A DNA stretch of 64,000 nt from Symbiodinium kawagutii (GCA_009767595.1 VSDK01024184.1:1-64000), one strand, 5' to 3'; shown: positions 32,569 through 45,222, counted from the stretch's first letter. A program made the numbers and translations. The notes: generated by a model not told the origin, from the letters alone.

Positions 32569-35500
32569 CATTTGCTATAGGGAAATCCTGGGAAAACATC
32601 TAGAAATGGGTGATTTTCCATTGCCAGGCCAGTCTACAAGAAGATAGTAACCGCTGCCAATAGCTCGCAACAAGCAAGTGATGGTGTTGCAAGCATCGTA
32701 AGTACATAGTGGCTCATTGTTACTTAAAAGATTGATTACGACTCGGTTAATGATGAGGTATATCACCAACACAACCACCCAAAATTGTATGCAATGATCA
32801 ATAGTGACAAATGCTTGTAACACTGTATGATCATCAACTCGTATGCATACTGGCCAAAATGAGTTAAACTATGGGATAGAATTAGGTATCAATGTGAATG
32901 ATAGTTAGTAACCAGTTAGTAACCAGTTAGAAACCAGTAGTGCTGGTCAAAATGTGAGGGATCCCATGTGGATGTCCTGTACTATAGGAGAAGAATGGTC
33001 ACCAATGGTTCCAAACATGGCGTAGCACTTCGCGCAACATCGAACCAATCCAATGATCAACAAAATGGTATGTAAGTGGATGCATTCTTGCTGCCACAGC
33101 ATGACGCTCAATGGAGAAGGACCAATGGTAACCTCCCAATCCACAAATGGTGCCCTCCCCAAGCTGGTTGCTGACTTGGGATAGGGGAAAACCAATATCT
33201 GGAGTCAGATTTCAAGGTCGCTGCTGGAACCAACTGGCGAAAGTAGCAAACCGTTAATTAAACTATGTTAAACTAGCAGTTTGATGTGGAAGAACACCAG
33301 GTAGTTCATAGTGAACAAACACATGAAATGGTTGGTTCTCCGCATCAACCCATTAGTTTATCCCAGGGCAGCCAATTCTAACCCAAGCCAAAGAATGACC
33401 ACCGTTTCGCTCTGCCCACCTGACCACAAGGTCACCTAGTCGGACCATCCAGCATCAACCGTCGGACCATCCAGCATCAACCGTCATTCATAATGAACCA
33501 ATCTTGACATGGCTATGGGTCAATATTAACCAACCAATAAGCCACATTATTAATCATTGTTAGCCAATTCACCAGCAGTATTGACCATACTTTGCTAGCC
33601 AATTAACCACTCTTAACGAATCTCAACCAGCGGAAATAACCATCATTGTTGACCCGTGAAGTGTTGATCATCACCAACCATCGACTCTGAAGATTTCTCA
33701 CTAACCGTAGCAATCATTGATGATTTGAAATCTTAACTTAACTGACCATCGTGTCTGAGCTCACGGTCTGATGCACTAAGAAACCTCCCAAAAGGCATGG
33801 CTGCATATGGCTGCACTCGCCCCATGCGCTGTTTTTCTCACGCGATTCTTGTGACGCGGAAGGGCCCATACTGGAGGCTACAAATCCAGCAGGGCGCCAT
33901 GTGGCGCTTGAACTGACACTCAAGAGACCAGATCTGATTCTGCCACCAACATCTTCGAAATTGTTGTGCAATGGACGGGGAAATACTCCCACAACACGGA
34001 GTATAACGCCCCGGTAATGTTCGGCACTACCAGGTAGCTTCAGCATTGCCATCCTTCGAGAGACCCACGAAGATCACCAGTTGGTCACCCCCACTCAGTG
34101 AACTGGCCATGTTAACCACCATGAGGCAGTTTAACTGGCAAGTTGACAGAACTTGACCTTGTTTATAAGTTTATACCCACATGACTGGCAAGTCAATCCT
34201 GGTTCCAATGCTGACAACTCAGCCTCAGGACCTCCAGTGTCGCTTGGGTACCGAGGGCACCGATGAATTATCTGTACAACAGCGGCTCGAGGGGTTCGAC
34301 CGAAACAAATCACAGGCAGCTCGTGGCAACATGTGTGGTTCATTTCTCCATGTGCCAAGTTGGAACCCAAATGATTGGCAACCGATGGAAACCAACCGAA
34401 CCTTAGAGCTCATAATGTCAGTGACATGTACAGAATGAACAGGTACAGTCAACTGCTTGAAAAGCTGAGCGCAAATTTCAGTTTGGAGGCTCCGAATGCA
34501 CATCAACATGAAACCGAGACATGGCCTTGGGTCATACTCAACCATCCAAGGAATGAGTAGGCTTGCATCCCAACAAAGACTAGGTCATTTGTGCGATGTT
34601 CACCAGGTACACAGGGTACCACAGCCACATCCGCAAAGGGAGAGATGGTGTTTCTCTTCAGCCCTAGGGCAGCAGCATGACCTTTGTTCACCTCTGACAA
34701 TCTGCTGACTTGAGAATCCCTGGTTTCAGAGGGGAGCCAAAGTGATCATCCCACATCGATTTCCACTTCGGTCGACCCCGACGTGCAAATCCCTCGCCGG
34801 GAGTTTCATCGATTTATCGGCATGCCATTGGCATGGCAACCTGCTGGTCGCACAACTGACCTAAGGCCACGCTCTGATTTTGTGATTTCTGATGAACTTC
34901 AACGAGGTCTGCTAGGTTACTAGTTCTCAAACGAACTTCAGTTCCAAAAACGGTCACCAACCATCCTGCAAAGACATTCAGAATCATTCACCACAGTTAC
35001 TTTGTCAAACAAATTTCACCACTGAGCACTACGACACACGGGTCACACGCCGGCGACCCGCATCAGGGAAGCCTCACTATACAGTCGACCAGGTCATGGA
35101 CTTGTTTGGTCTTCCTAGGGCGCAGGAAAGGGTTAGTTCCCTGGATAAACATGGCGAGTAGCCTTAGGGTGGGTGAACTCACCCGAAAACAGCCACGAAT
35201 GTAGCGAAGTGTGGCCCATTATAAGCATTGGGGATGCACGTCCGAATGGAGAATCCGATGGAATCACCAATCTTCACTACAGATATGTCATGATGATCTG
35301 ACGATGAACTGTTCTTACGAATCACGCAGAAATCATCAAACTACTTGGCGGAATGATAGTTTCTGTCGAGGATTCACTACTGGCCAGCTGGTTCTCCGTA
35401 CCCACCGTCGCTAATTACAATCGTTGATGCCCATGATTAAGCGACCAATGACCAATAGCTGGCTAATGATGATAACGGGTTGACAACCAACCAACAATGG

Positions 35501-36928
35501 TGGATATCTAGTCACTGGCTAACCAAGCACATATATATATATATACACATACGTTATATTGACGATCAATAATGGCTGATACTCCCAGAGTTTAGCAAGG
35601 CAGAACCTGCATCAACAGTGGTCTTTGATCATCTTGACAACTGCTCCCCTACTTTGACGATCAAAATGACGTACGGGTCCGTCGCGAATCAACGACTCGA
35701 AACCTGGGGCACACGTTTTTCATGGTCCCATTGCCGTGTCAGTTTACCAGGGCTGAGACCCAAAAGAGAACCCATCGAACAGGCTGGTCTTCATATCTTT
35801 GACTTCTGCGTACGCCTGTGCTGCACATACAAATACATCTGTAGCAGGATTTTGGCCACCCACTGCCATGAATGAAACTCAGCAATAGACCACCGCAATT
35901 CATAGTGGTTGGTGATGACTAGTGGTGAATGGTGCCATCTCCTGCAGCGAAACTGGTGGCACAGCGCTGCTGGGATGTGAACCGCCATGGCAACCAGGGC
36001 TGCTTGGTGACCGCGACCGTACCAGGCTCTCAACGGCTGCTGCCAAGCTTCAGGCCATGCTGGAAGGCATCACGTTGGATGGCGCGTACCTGCGCTACCC
36101 AATAGTCAGGATGATCTCACGGTTCGTTGTGGTGAAATGCTGGTGAATGATGGTCAATACTGTCTGATGATGGTCAATATTGATCAATAATGGTTGATAA
36201 TGATGGGTAATAATGATGTTTGAGAATGACGATTGATAAGTGAAAATGGCTTGATGACCGTTCATCAAAGCTAATGATGGCTTCGTGGTACAGTGGTTGC
36301 TGATGGTCACAAGTTCTTGATGACGCTGATCTGGTTGATGATGGACCCACCCTCAAAAAGTAGCAGCTAGTCGCTTGAAAATAGCATGGTACAAGCTCAT
36401 GAGACCAGAAACCAGGCCAGTTGTTGATCCAAAAGAAGGGGGATGCCTCATAGTATGGTATCCTTGGGTATCCTTGCGTGAACAAACCTTAGGTATCCTT
36501 GGGTCATGGTTCCTCGGGAACCCCACTGCACATCCAAGCATGTTTGCTTGGCCACCGTAACATGTTTTGAAAAATCACTGGGGGATATTTCTAATCATAA
36601 ATAATAAATATATATAAATATATATACATATGTATATTCCGTAACAAACCATTTTCGGAATGATTGGCATTTCACCTGCAGCCAGATCCGTTCCTGCAAC
36701 AGAAGCATCCCATGGTTCGGTGCTTGGTCATGGCCTGTGATTAAAACGCACGCTGTGCTTCCACAAAAATCGTTGTCACAATGGACTTATGCCTGCAAAG
36801 CCAACAAACCAAGTTGCCTGATATGTTGTACCGTAATGGATTTTGGACTCTGAGTCCCAAAATTCATTGGCCAATCCCCAAACTCATAGGTGACTTGGGC
36901 CACTTCACTGGTTGATCGGTGCATTCAC
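32569..36928. other. Gene-poor stretch with several unresolved coding-like islands
   Basis: Islands at 33790-34010, 34600-34705 and 35945-36115 have sensible peptides on one strand (for example EVNKGHAAALGLKR minus at 34.65 kb; LGDRDRTRLSTAAAKLQAML plus at 36.0 kb). None has matched splice phase or a recognised family. AACCATC and GATGGTT blocks occur at 33440-33720 and 36120-36260. Confidence 0.4.
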
Positions 36929-37046
36929 CACTGCTGCTCCCAGCAGCCCAGCAGCCGTAGCCGAGGCGCGTCAACACCCGGGATGTCCTTGCACACCTGA
37001 TCCACGGTCCCAAAGAACTCCAGCAGTTCTTCACCTTCCAAAATAC
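36929..37046 (-). CDS. Membrane EF-hand protein, exon 6 (second half of EF-hand)
   Basis: GCTGCAG acceptor, then (G)ILEGEELLEFFGTVDQVCKD and IPGVDAPRLRLLGCWEQQ. Spliced to 37377 the loop reads D-A-D-E-N-G-I-L-E-G-E-E, a canonical 12-residue EF-hand Ca2+ loop. The exon ends at GT (928-927) or terminates at a TGA at 36925 if unspliced. Confidence 0.7.
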
Positions 37047-39190
37047 CTGCAGCGAGCCGCTGCAACCAGCAGCTGGAACAAACATGTTTAGCCATCATCT
37101 ACCAGTATTTCACAAAAAAAGTCGTCAAGTTTTGAATCAAAACAGAGTTATGTGTGGATGTATGCAAATATGCAACCTTACATTTACATTGAGATTACAT
37201 TTCAGCGCATTGACATGTACATATTCATTCGGATTTGTCTTGCCCCACATGCAAGCGCTGGATGATCACTCTCTCATCGGCGTTGTGGGCACACTGAAGC
37301 CGTGGCCTGTGGTGGATCACCACCGAGAATGGTGCCTTGAGGGGTCAGTAGCTCGGTGAACCGTTGACCCAGCTACCATTTTCATCAGCATCTGCTCGGG
37401 AGAACGTCTCCAGCATCGCGGACACCAGCTGAATCTTGGATTGCGCAATCCTCAGCGCGGCGTCGGGTCCTGCAAAATAGACTGGGTGGGAACTTCGACT
37501 TCAATGGAAAAAGTATGTGAAAGTGAAGAACCAATGCGCTTGGTTCCACACATATGGAACCAGCCTACTAGAATGGAGACGGTATTTTTTTATGTTTTTT
37601 TGAGAAATTGAAAGATCGATGGTGACTGGCCCCACATATGTGGAACCAGTCGACCTTATATAGTTGAAAGGGCATGTAAAAGCGAAAGACCAATCATTCT
37701 AAAAATCGCAACATGCGAAACAACGAAATACCAAGGTTCTCTATTTTTGGTCATTTCAACTGTAACGCGGAGATGGGTAAATTTTCCAGGGCCGCGATTT
37801 TGGGTATACACTCACCCGCAGCGGTTTCGTATTGACCGTTTACAAACGAGTGTCAATCATTGGCAACTGTTCTCCACACACAGTAGTTGGTTAGGAACCA
37901 TGCTTAAGCAGTATCGACAATGAATTAATGTGAATTATATCATCATTGCACAGCGGAGCCATGATCAATCATCATTTGCCATGAATGGACCATCATTAAT
38001 CTCATGATTTAAGCATGAATCAACAATAATTCATCATGAACCATTTAATAATTGTTGATCATCAATATGAATGGTTTCACATTCACCACAAACCATGAAG
38101 CACCAGCCATTCAACAACCAGTAACCATCATTATTGAACATCATCATTGAACATCATTATTGGTCATCATGAATCATCACTGAGCACTAACCATCGTTGA
38201 CATCAGCCATCAATGGTTGATCCATATCAATAAACCACCATCACTTTAGCCATAGCTGGTGATCTACCGTCAAATATCGGTGTTTATCAATACGCATCTC
38301 CCATTCACCATCAGGTAGGGTACCCAAAAAAATGCCTGGGTTTTTTACTAAAATGACTATAAATGGATGATTTGCGGGTACCCCTATGACTTGGGAAACC
38401 AGCGAGTCACGGCCCCATCGTTCACCCACCTACCCATCTCTCCATCACGGTGCAGCTGCGGCTCTCACGCTTCAGCATCCGTCGCGCCTGCTGCGCGTTT
38501 CCAGCGAACCTGCGTCGCATCGGTCCAGCTGAAGTGGTGATACGCATTTGGTTGTAGGTCAATATGAGCCAACCAACCAATGCTTAAGAAGTAGTGAACA
38601 AGTTAATCAATATTAAGCAGCTATAACCAGCTTGTAGTTAATCAGGAGTGGTTGATGAGCTGGTGAATGGTTGATAAAGCTGGGGAGAACCAACAAGACT
38701 CGGGGACCAACAAGCTGCCTTTGGGTTAATCGAAACAAAACGGTAGAAGTTCACACCCCCAACAGCTCGACTAGTGTCCCACAGGCCAAGCGACCTCCAT
38801 GAATCGATTCGACCCTCGCTAGTGATGGTCAATGGTGGCTCACAACAGGTGAAAATGATGGTCAATGATGAATGATACTTCAAAAGAAGGCCAATGATGG
38901 TTCATGACTGCTTGTTGAATTGAAAAATGTCAAGCTGGCTCGTTTCAGCTATGCTCAGGTGCACCGCTGTTCAGCACAGCTCAACACCGGTCCCGTGCCC
39001 CTCCACCTTCCCCGGGTGCCCTGGGTGCCCCACGGCGCCCCACCTGCTTTGAAGGTTCTGCAGACCTTTCTCCGTGAGTCGTAACATGGAGACTTCGCGG
39101 CGCAGGTTCTCCACGATCACTCGCAGGCGATCATTCTCCTCCTGGAAACGATCGGTGATGATGATGGTTGATGATGATGATGATGATGGT

Positions 39191-39250
<60 letters not shown>

Positions 39251-41376
39251 CAATTTCTCATGGTCAATCATGGATGATCATGGTGTATGGTGTGATGACG
39301 ATTGTGATGGTGGTCAATGGTTTAGGTGGTTCAATTCATGACTGCTAATGATTGGTAAATAAGTAATGAATGATGAATATTGATGGTTTGTTGATACTTC
39401 TTGATCGTTTGCGGACATGGTCAATGATCGAGTTGATATGGATAGCAAAACATGTGTCAAACTGGTTACTGTAATGGTAATTATTGCAGCATTTCGGAGG
39501 TGGCCTCTCTTTTCACATGATCTTTGCATCTGTCTGGAGCTTCTCTTGCGGTCATTTGCAACATTCTGCAGCAAGGTGTGTGCAGCATTCCGGGAGTCTC
39601 TCAGTTCGCACGGTGTTTGCAGCATTTGAGGAGTTGTCTTGTGTCCATGGTGTTGGCATCACGGAAAGTGACACCATGTGACACCCATCATTTTGCAAGG
39701 TGTTTGCAACGCTATGAGGCTAACATTCACGTCTCACGTTCGCATGATTTGTTATACCTATTGCAGCTTCGCCCAGCGCCCCGCTTCTCGCGTTTCCAGG
39801 CAGCAACGTTGAGAGTTGGGAATATTCCAGGCAGCACGGCACATGGGCTTCGTTGGGCCAAAGGGTGCAGCGCCTTGTGACCTAAGAAATGGCCCTTCTA
39901 CTCATGAAATGGCGCCTTGTTCACATGTATTCCATTGTATATTTCCATTTCATGAGTTGCTTCGTAAATCATATCTTGGCGTCCCATTACGAGGTCAGAT
40001 CTTTATACCATAAGTGGCAACGTCCTATGTGAAGTTCTCACCAGATGGACCTCCGATGTACACGGCGTCACTGCTCCTTGTAGGTCTTGAGCCTCCTGCG
40101 CAGCTGTCGGCCGATCACCACCAGCTGTCCCTGGAGTGACAAGCCCAAACTCAGAAGCAGCAGCAGCGAAGCGACCAAAAGACATGTGAACTTGAAGCAA
40201 ATCCTCAGATGAAGCGCGCTTGGAGCCGCTACCAAGGCCGTGGTCAACAAGGGACCCATGGACACCAGAGATTGCTTCCAACCTAGAAGATCATATCTTG
40301 GGGGGCTACTGATTGATGGACACACCGGCTCCAAAATCCACACAAAACCAAGTTCGGCCTGGATATATGCAAGTGCAAGAAATCTACATATAGATCCGTA
40401 TATTCTCGGGGAGAGGATAGACCCCCCGGGAAGGAACACCTGAGATCACCTGAGCTTCCAAAGGTTTGGGGCGTGCGAAGTCCCACCATTGGATGAACGT
40501 TGATCCATCTGTTTCTTGCATCTTTACTCCGCTGGAAGGCGAAAACTTCTTACACCACCCGAATTGTCAATGCGAGTACCCAAACAAATTAGTGGGTTTC
40601 CTTCTAATACCCCTCAACCCCGCAACGCTAGGCTTGAGCCATGAGGACTGATCCTCTTATTTCACACCATGTTTGGTGCTTCAAATCTTGGAAGCTCTTT
40701 GGTGGCAAGGGTTGGGGGTCACCAACCTGGCAGCCTTTCAAGGTGGTCTTCGCCAGAGATAAAAACACAAAGGTTGCTATCGTCTTGTTGGGATACCTGG
40801 TTATTCACCACAGGGAACCACACGGAAACAGTAGGAAAGCAGGGGAAACCATTTTCAGTGAACGTGGTCACTTGTGCAATGACGGCATCCAGTTGTTGCG
40901 GCAAGAAATTTGTATTTGTGACCAGCTCGATATGATTCTAGACTCCCATCAAATATTGTGTTGTCAAACATGATGAGTTGTCAGTTGTACCCCAATTCTG
41001 CGCCTGTTGTTTCAATGTCGCTGTTTCAACCATCACCGGTTTTTTCTTTCAATAGATTAGATCATGGCTGTTTTCTGTGGATTCTAAATATTTCTAAATC
41101 ATAGACAAATGCCCTTGTCCATAAATTTAAATACACTGGTACCCACAAAAAATGACCCGTTTTTCCTGCAACAACCACCAATCAGCTGCGGATTTCTAGG
41201 GGACCATTGAACTGGACCCAACGTGGGAATCTGCCGTGGCTACCAGGCGTCAGGTCAAGGATACACAGCGTCAAGGCCACGAGGGACAAAACGATGGCCA
41301 CCAGATGCAGCGGGCCCCACACCTCGAAGGGTCCCAACCTGGGGGCCGCCAGCGATCCGAATTGATGGCCGAAGAA
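36929..41376 (-). CDS. Membrane protein with coiled coil and EF-hand, six exons seen (N-terminus missing)
   Basis: Six minus-strand exons give two strongly hydrophobic segments, a Glu/Arg/Leu coiled coil, a basic linker and an EF-hand. Splice phases match between exons 1-2, 2-3, 3-4 and 5-6; exon 4 to 5 does not, so an exon may be missing. Donors are GT except GA after exon 2. The arrangement resembles Ca2+-regulated channel or sensor proteins, but I cannot assign a family. Confidence 0.7.
37377..37469 (-). CDS. Membrane EF-hand protein, exon 5
   Basis: TATTTTGCAG acceptor, PDAALRIAQSKIQLVSAMLE then TFSRADADEN(G), GTAGCT donor. It carries the incoming helix and first half of the EF-hand loop. 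Confidence 0.75.
38316..38403. mobile_element. MITE family A, left-truncated copy
   Basis: GGGTACCCAAAAAAATG on the left and GATTTGCGGGTACCCCTATG ... GGGAAACCAG on the right, with TGACTATAAATGGATG between. Confidence 0.6.
38434..38509 (-). CDS. Membrane EF-hand protein, exon 4
   Basis: GCGACGCAG acceptor gives (R)FAGNAQQARRMLKRESRS then CTVMERW; GTAGGT donor. Phase 2 at the start matches exon 3. Confidence 0.7.
39044..39141 (-). CDS. Membrane EF-hand protein, exon 3 (coiled coil)
   Basis: GTTTCCAG acceptor, EENDRLRVIVENLRREVSML then RLTEKGLQNLQS, GTGGGG donor. Heptad-like Leu/Val spacing. A (GAT)n microsatellite starts about 15 bp from the acceptor. Confidence 0.8.
39157..39250. repeat. (GAT)n microsatellite adjacent to a splice acceptor
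   Basis: GATGATGATGGTT then about 17 GAT triplets. In the transcript it is CATCATC immediately before the exon 3 acceptor. Confidence 0.95.
39251..40076. other. Intron with GCAGCATT-type imperfect repeats
   Basis: 39480-39720 contains several TTTGCAGCATT / TTGCAAGGTGTTTGCA copies. Frames over it are not splice-bounded. Confidence 0.5.
40077..40282 (-). CDS. Membrane EF-hand protein, exon 2 (transmembrane)
   Basis: TTCTAG acceptor, (G)WKQSLVSMGPLLTTALVAA, then FTCLLVASLLLLLSLGLSLQ and a basic tail GRQLRRRLKTYK before a GA donor (GAGCAG). Joining to exon 3 gives RLKTYK-EENDRL in phase 0. Confidence 0.8.
40283..41243. other. Intron, no gene seen
   Basis: Unique-looking DNA with overlapping short frames on both strands (40.2-40.97 kb) but no convincing splice-bounded exon. 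Confidence 0.5.
41244..41376 (-). CDS. Membrane EF-hand protein, exon 1 seen (transmembrane)
   Basis: CTGCAAG acceptor, FFGHQFGSLAAPRLGPFEVW then GPLHLVAIVLSLVALTLCIL and DLTP(G), GTAGCC donor. The phase-1 end fits exon 2 exactly. Earlier exons were not identified. Confidence 0.8.
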
Positions 41377-41991
41377 CTTGCAGAAGTTACTTCAGCAATT
41401 TGATTCGTATTGTTATTACAATGAAAATTGGTAAATGATTGGTAAATGGACAAGTTCTGACCCAATTGTAATAGTGACCAATTATTGGCTTGCTGTTGGT
41501 ATAACTATTAATTCTTGGTGAATTATTGGTTAGCTATTAATTAATGAATCAATATTGGTGAATTTTGGTTCATGATTAAGCCCCTTATTGGTCAAAGTAT
41601 CGCCAATTCACCAGCAATGAACCAAGAGTTGACCAATCATGGGAGAAATCACCAATTTATGATGGTTCAATTGATAGTGAGTTGTACTGTACTGGGTACC
41701 GATGATGAACCAATAATGGGGGAACCAAAGCATGCTGGGTTGCTATCACTCATTATCAATTGAACGGTTCTTGGGCGTTGGAGCGTGACCAATGATTCGG
41801 ATAGACCCTGGTTCATAATTTGGATTACAAACTATCTGTTGATTCAACAACCAACCATCCACCAGTTCAGGGTGATGGGATTGAGTGGGTATATATCCCC
41901 AACTATTGTTGCTTATTATCCCCTATGATTAACCAGTTCCCAGTAGGTTTGTGGTGGCGGACGATAGCTCTCCATGTCGGATACGAGTTAG

Positions 41992-42079
41992 GCTCGCTGA
42001 AATCGGCTGCATGAGGCGGGGCGGAAGCCGCCGAATCACGAGCCGAAGAATGTCCCACCGGATCGCCGGAAGGCCGCAG
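41992..42079 (+). CDS. Plus-strand gene, candidate exon a
   Basis: GAGTTAG acceptor, then LAEIGCMRRGGSRRITSRRM and SHRIAGRPQ, GTGTAT donor after CAG. Phase 0 end agrees with the next exon. It is Arg/Ser-rich; no family recognised. Confidence 0.5.
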
Positions 42080-42094
42080 GTGTATCCATGACGT

Positions 42095-42300
42095 GAATGG
42101 TGGTTGGTGGTTTTTACCTCCATGAAACAAATTGTTGATAATTGCAGTATGATTGCTAGGGAAAATAAAGAATGGATAAAAACGTCAATCCAACCACCAA
42201 CCAACAGTTGTTTAACCATTGTTGGTGCTTATTATCCCCTATTAGTCACCATCAATCATCCGAGGGAAAATAAAAAATGTCCATCAAACCACCAGCAAAT
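42095..42300. mobile_element. Two adjacent family C-like inverted-repeat elements
   Basis: GGTGGTTGGTGGTTTTTACC (42099) pairs with AACCACCAACCAAC (about 42195). A second unit follows with TTATTATCCCCTA pairing with GAGGGAAAATAA. Both contain the TAGGGAAAATAAA core seen at 17.5 kb. Confidence 0.5.
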
Positions 42301-42504
42301 ATGATGGTTACAAGTTACAACCAGCAATGGTTCCATCAAACCAAGCACCATCCATTGTTAGTAACCAACCAGCAATGGATGGTGGTTTGATGCTTGTAAC
42401 ATGCTGTATGATGTTACAGCAGGTTACAGCCACAACCAAACCACCATCCGTTGTTAGCAACCAACCAGTGTAGTGGTTGTACCATGTTGTAACCAACCAG
42501 CAAG

Positions 42505-42557
42505 GCCAACTCCGAAGCCATCGATCGCTGGGTGGGGGTTTTTCGCCGCCATCCCAG
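42505..42557 (+). CDS. Plus-strand gene, candidate exon b
   Basis: CCAGCAAG acceptor, ANSEAIDRWVGVFRRHP, GTGCGG donor after CCCAG. On the minus strand the frame is also open, so strand confidence is moderate. Confidence 0.5.
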
Positions 42558-42613
42558 GTGCGGGATGGCTTGGCTTGGTCAACGTGCGTACCACAATCTG
42601 TTGTGGCTTATTT

Positions 42614-42718
42614 GGTGCTTTCTCAAGCAATAGGGTACCCCAAAAATGGCTAGTCTATTAGTGTAAATGCTTGATAACTGGATGATTTGGGGGGGATTCT
42701 CCATTTTGAGAAACACTC
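42614..42718. mobile_element. MITE family A copy with ATTT target duplication
   Basis: GGTGCTTTCTCAAGCAATAG ... CATTTTGAGAAACACTC, flanked by ATTT at 42610-42613 and 42719-42722. It lies 56 bp past the exon b donor. Confidence 0.85.
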
Positions 42719-43032
42719 ATTTAATTGATCATTTGTGTAAAGCTGAAAGCTATCTTCACCCAAAAAATACGAGAAACCTGAGCGGCTTGGGAACAACCGA
42801 AGTACAGGTCAGAGCGATGCTTCCCCCTGTAACTCCAACGGGTGACCTGGAACATGTCCAGCACCCACACAACACCATGATCTTCAACCATACCTCTTGG
42901 TTTTCTCAGCCAATCTCGGTGGTCTAACTGCTAAACTCGGTGAGTTGCTAAAGGAATGCGATCGCAAAGTTGATCATCCTACAGTTGGGAGTTACATTCC
43001 CCATGGTTATCTCCTGGGGTCCCCAAAGTGGT

Positions 43033-43042
43033 NNNNNNNNNN
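43033..43042. other. Assembly gap (10 N)
   Basis: Ten Ns mark a scaffold join. The order and orientation of the two sides rest on the assembler, which matters for the displaced ceramidase exon at 53.6 kb. Confidence 1.
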
Positions 43043-43250
43043 TTCCTGCGGGGGCTCATGAGACATGGGTCCGTCAGCCATTCATAGACAAGGTATATCC
43101 ATCAACTAGTATTGTATGCTGAGTATCGATCAAGCAGTTCATCAACCAGTCTCAGTACACAGCAAGTCATGTCACCCCACTGGGGTCCACCAACATGGAT
43201 ATCAGAAGATCGTTAAGTTCTTCATGTATAGATACATCTATGTGTCTACC

Positions 43251-43305
43251 TGTCTCCCTATCTACCTATCTACCTATCTACCTATGTACCTACCTACCTA
43301 CCTAC

Positions 43306-43377
<72 letters not shown>

Positions 43378-43455
43378 TCATCTATCGATTTATCTATGTG
43401 TCTATTTGACCATATATCTATCCATCCATTTATCTATCTATTGATCTATCTCAGG
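43251..43455. repeat. (CTAT)n / (CTAC)n microsatellite
   Basis: About 200 bp of CTAT/CTAC tetramers. Tyr-Leu-Ser frames over it are artefacts. Confidence 0.95.
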
Positions 43456-43459
43456 CATG

Positions 43460-43660
43460 TACAGTCAAAAAATGGCGGGGTCACTTCAACCCTGTCTAAA
43501 GTCACCCCATGTTTTATGGCAAAATCCCGCCAGCTATGGTGTTGCCCCAAGGCTGCACCCATGACTGCAGCCAAGGGCAACTTCATGCAGGGCTGCATCT
43601 CATCATCTGACTCTGAGGACGACTCCTTCCCCCCAACGGCTCCTTCTTTAGTTGACTGAT
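43460..43660. other. Coding-like island, strand unresolved
   Basis: Plus: FMQGCISSSDSEDDSFPPTA before a stop, or SHPMFYGKIPPAMVLPQGC in the phase left by exon b. Minus: KESSSESDDEMQPCMKLPLA. None is decisive. Confidence 0.3.
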
Positions 43661-43934
43661 GGTTGGATGGTGACATCATTGATCAATGAAAAAAACAACT
43701 CATGATAGTTGCATGGCACAATCAAGGCAGCATGACTGATACTTTTATTGAGATGGTAGCATTGATCAGTCATCAACTCACTAAAAATGGACATGAAACA
43801 CTCCACGGCCAAAATTTCCATTTGGAACTGCACGAAAAAACAGGCCTCTTCAGGAAACATGTTGGTTGATATTGTTTGTGAAAAGAATCAAATAAGCATC
43901 ATCATAATAATAACAAAATAATAATAATTAATAA

Positions 43935-44024
43935 TCATCATCATCATCGTCATCGTGGTCATCCTCATCGTGGTCGTCATCATCGTGGTCATCTTCACCG
44001 CGGTCATCCTCATTGCCATCGTCA

Positions 44025-44056
<32 letters not shown>

Positions 44057-44105
44057 GTCGTCATCGTCATCGTCATCGTCATCGTCGTCGTCGTCGTCGT
44101 CACCG

Positions 44106-44192
<87 letters not shown>
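43935..44192. repeat. (ATC)n / (GTC)n microsatellite
   Basis: About 255 bp of ATC and GTC triplets; all frames are open and are artefacts. It lies on the left flank of the island at 44.2 kb. Confidence 0.95.
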
Positions 44193-44214
44193 GCAGCAGC
44201 AGCAACAGCAGCAG

Positions 44215-44375
44215 CGTCTCAAATCGGATATCCCATCATGGTACATTGTTTCCCGAACCAACCCCGGCTTCGCCTCCTGCTTCGGTGGCCGAATGCGTGG
44301 CCCCGCTTCGTCAATGATGTCCTGGACGATTCGCATCTCCGGATCTTCGCATAAGTCCTCGTCAGCCCCGTGATC
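44215..44375 (-). CDS. Coding-like island, probable exon, unrecognised
   Basis: Minus strand reads LCEDPEMRIVQDIIDEAGPR and IRPPKQEAKPGLVRETMYHD, a sensible acidic then basic peptide. An AG (CTGACGAG) precedes it. The plus strand also has an open frame. Confidence 0.4.
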
Positions 44376-45222
44376 CACTGCTCACCCTACAACTACCCAC
44401 ATGATGTTTGGACGTTTCGTACATGATTGTGAATCGCTTACTTTGTGTATCGATGTGCAAAGGTTGACATATACCTAAATATATGTACATATGGAAACAT
44501 GTATATTTACATATTTAATGTATATATATATATATATACAGTACAAACATACATACATCTATGTTATATCTGCTCATATACATCTTTACATTTATGTAAA
44601 TGATTATGTATGTAAATGTATGTACAGTGTATACAAATAATACTCACTGTGTAAACCCAAGTGCTTCAGTCAAAGGTAATTTTGGCTAGGAAATGCAAAA
44701 TCCAATAGGAAACCTGCAATGTTGCAACAGGTGTGTTTCCGTGCTTTCCCTCAGAACTGTGAGGAACTACATGTATACAAATATGGCAGCAAAATATAAA
44801 TGTACATATATCTGTAGATGTCACGTAAATATGTTTAGATATGTAAATACACGTCCGAGTGCATGCGCTCACAGTGATCCACATTGGTTTGGAAGGAGAA
44901 CATCCGAAGAGTCCCGTTGTGTGAAATCGGCGAGGATATAGTTGAACTGCTTGCAATGACAAGTGGTTGCCAACTTAGTAAGTATAATGGTAAGTATACT
45001 TATTACATGTGTCATTTCTTCGACCGAGCATCTCAAAGAAACTCTTATGACCGACGAATGTTCAAAGAAGCAAAAAAGATCAAAAAAGCATAGCTGACTC
45101 CAACGAACACATGTAGAATAAGCTGCTGAACACCTTTCCTGGGACCCAATGAGCATCCAAATCACAACTTGGAGAGTCTAATGGGAAACCCATGGGAGAT
45201 AAACCTAGGAGACAAGCCTTAG

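Noticed and set aside
34280..34310. tRNA B-box-like GGGTTCGACC
   Set aside because: No A-box or cloverleaf could be drawn around it.
34600..34705. Ceramidase D-N-K-G-x-A-A motif (VNKGHAAAL)
   Set aside because: The similarity is short, Asp is replaced, and no linked exon with the neighbouring family motifs was found.
35945..36020. A second SFAAG ceramidase exon on the minus strand (CATSFAAGDG)
   Set aside because: The Cys spacing and T-T-D-G-P continuation are missing; the exon at 53.6 kb fits the family fully.
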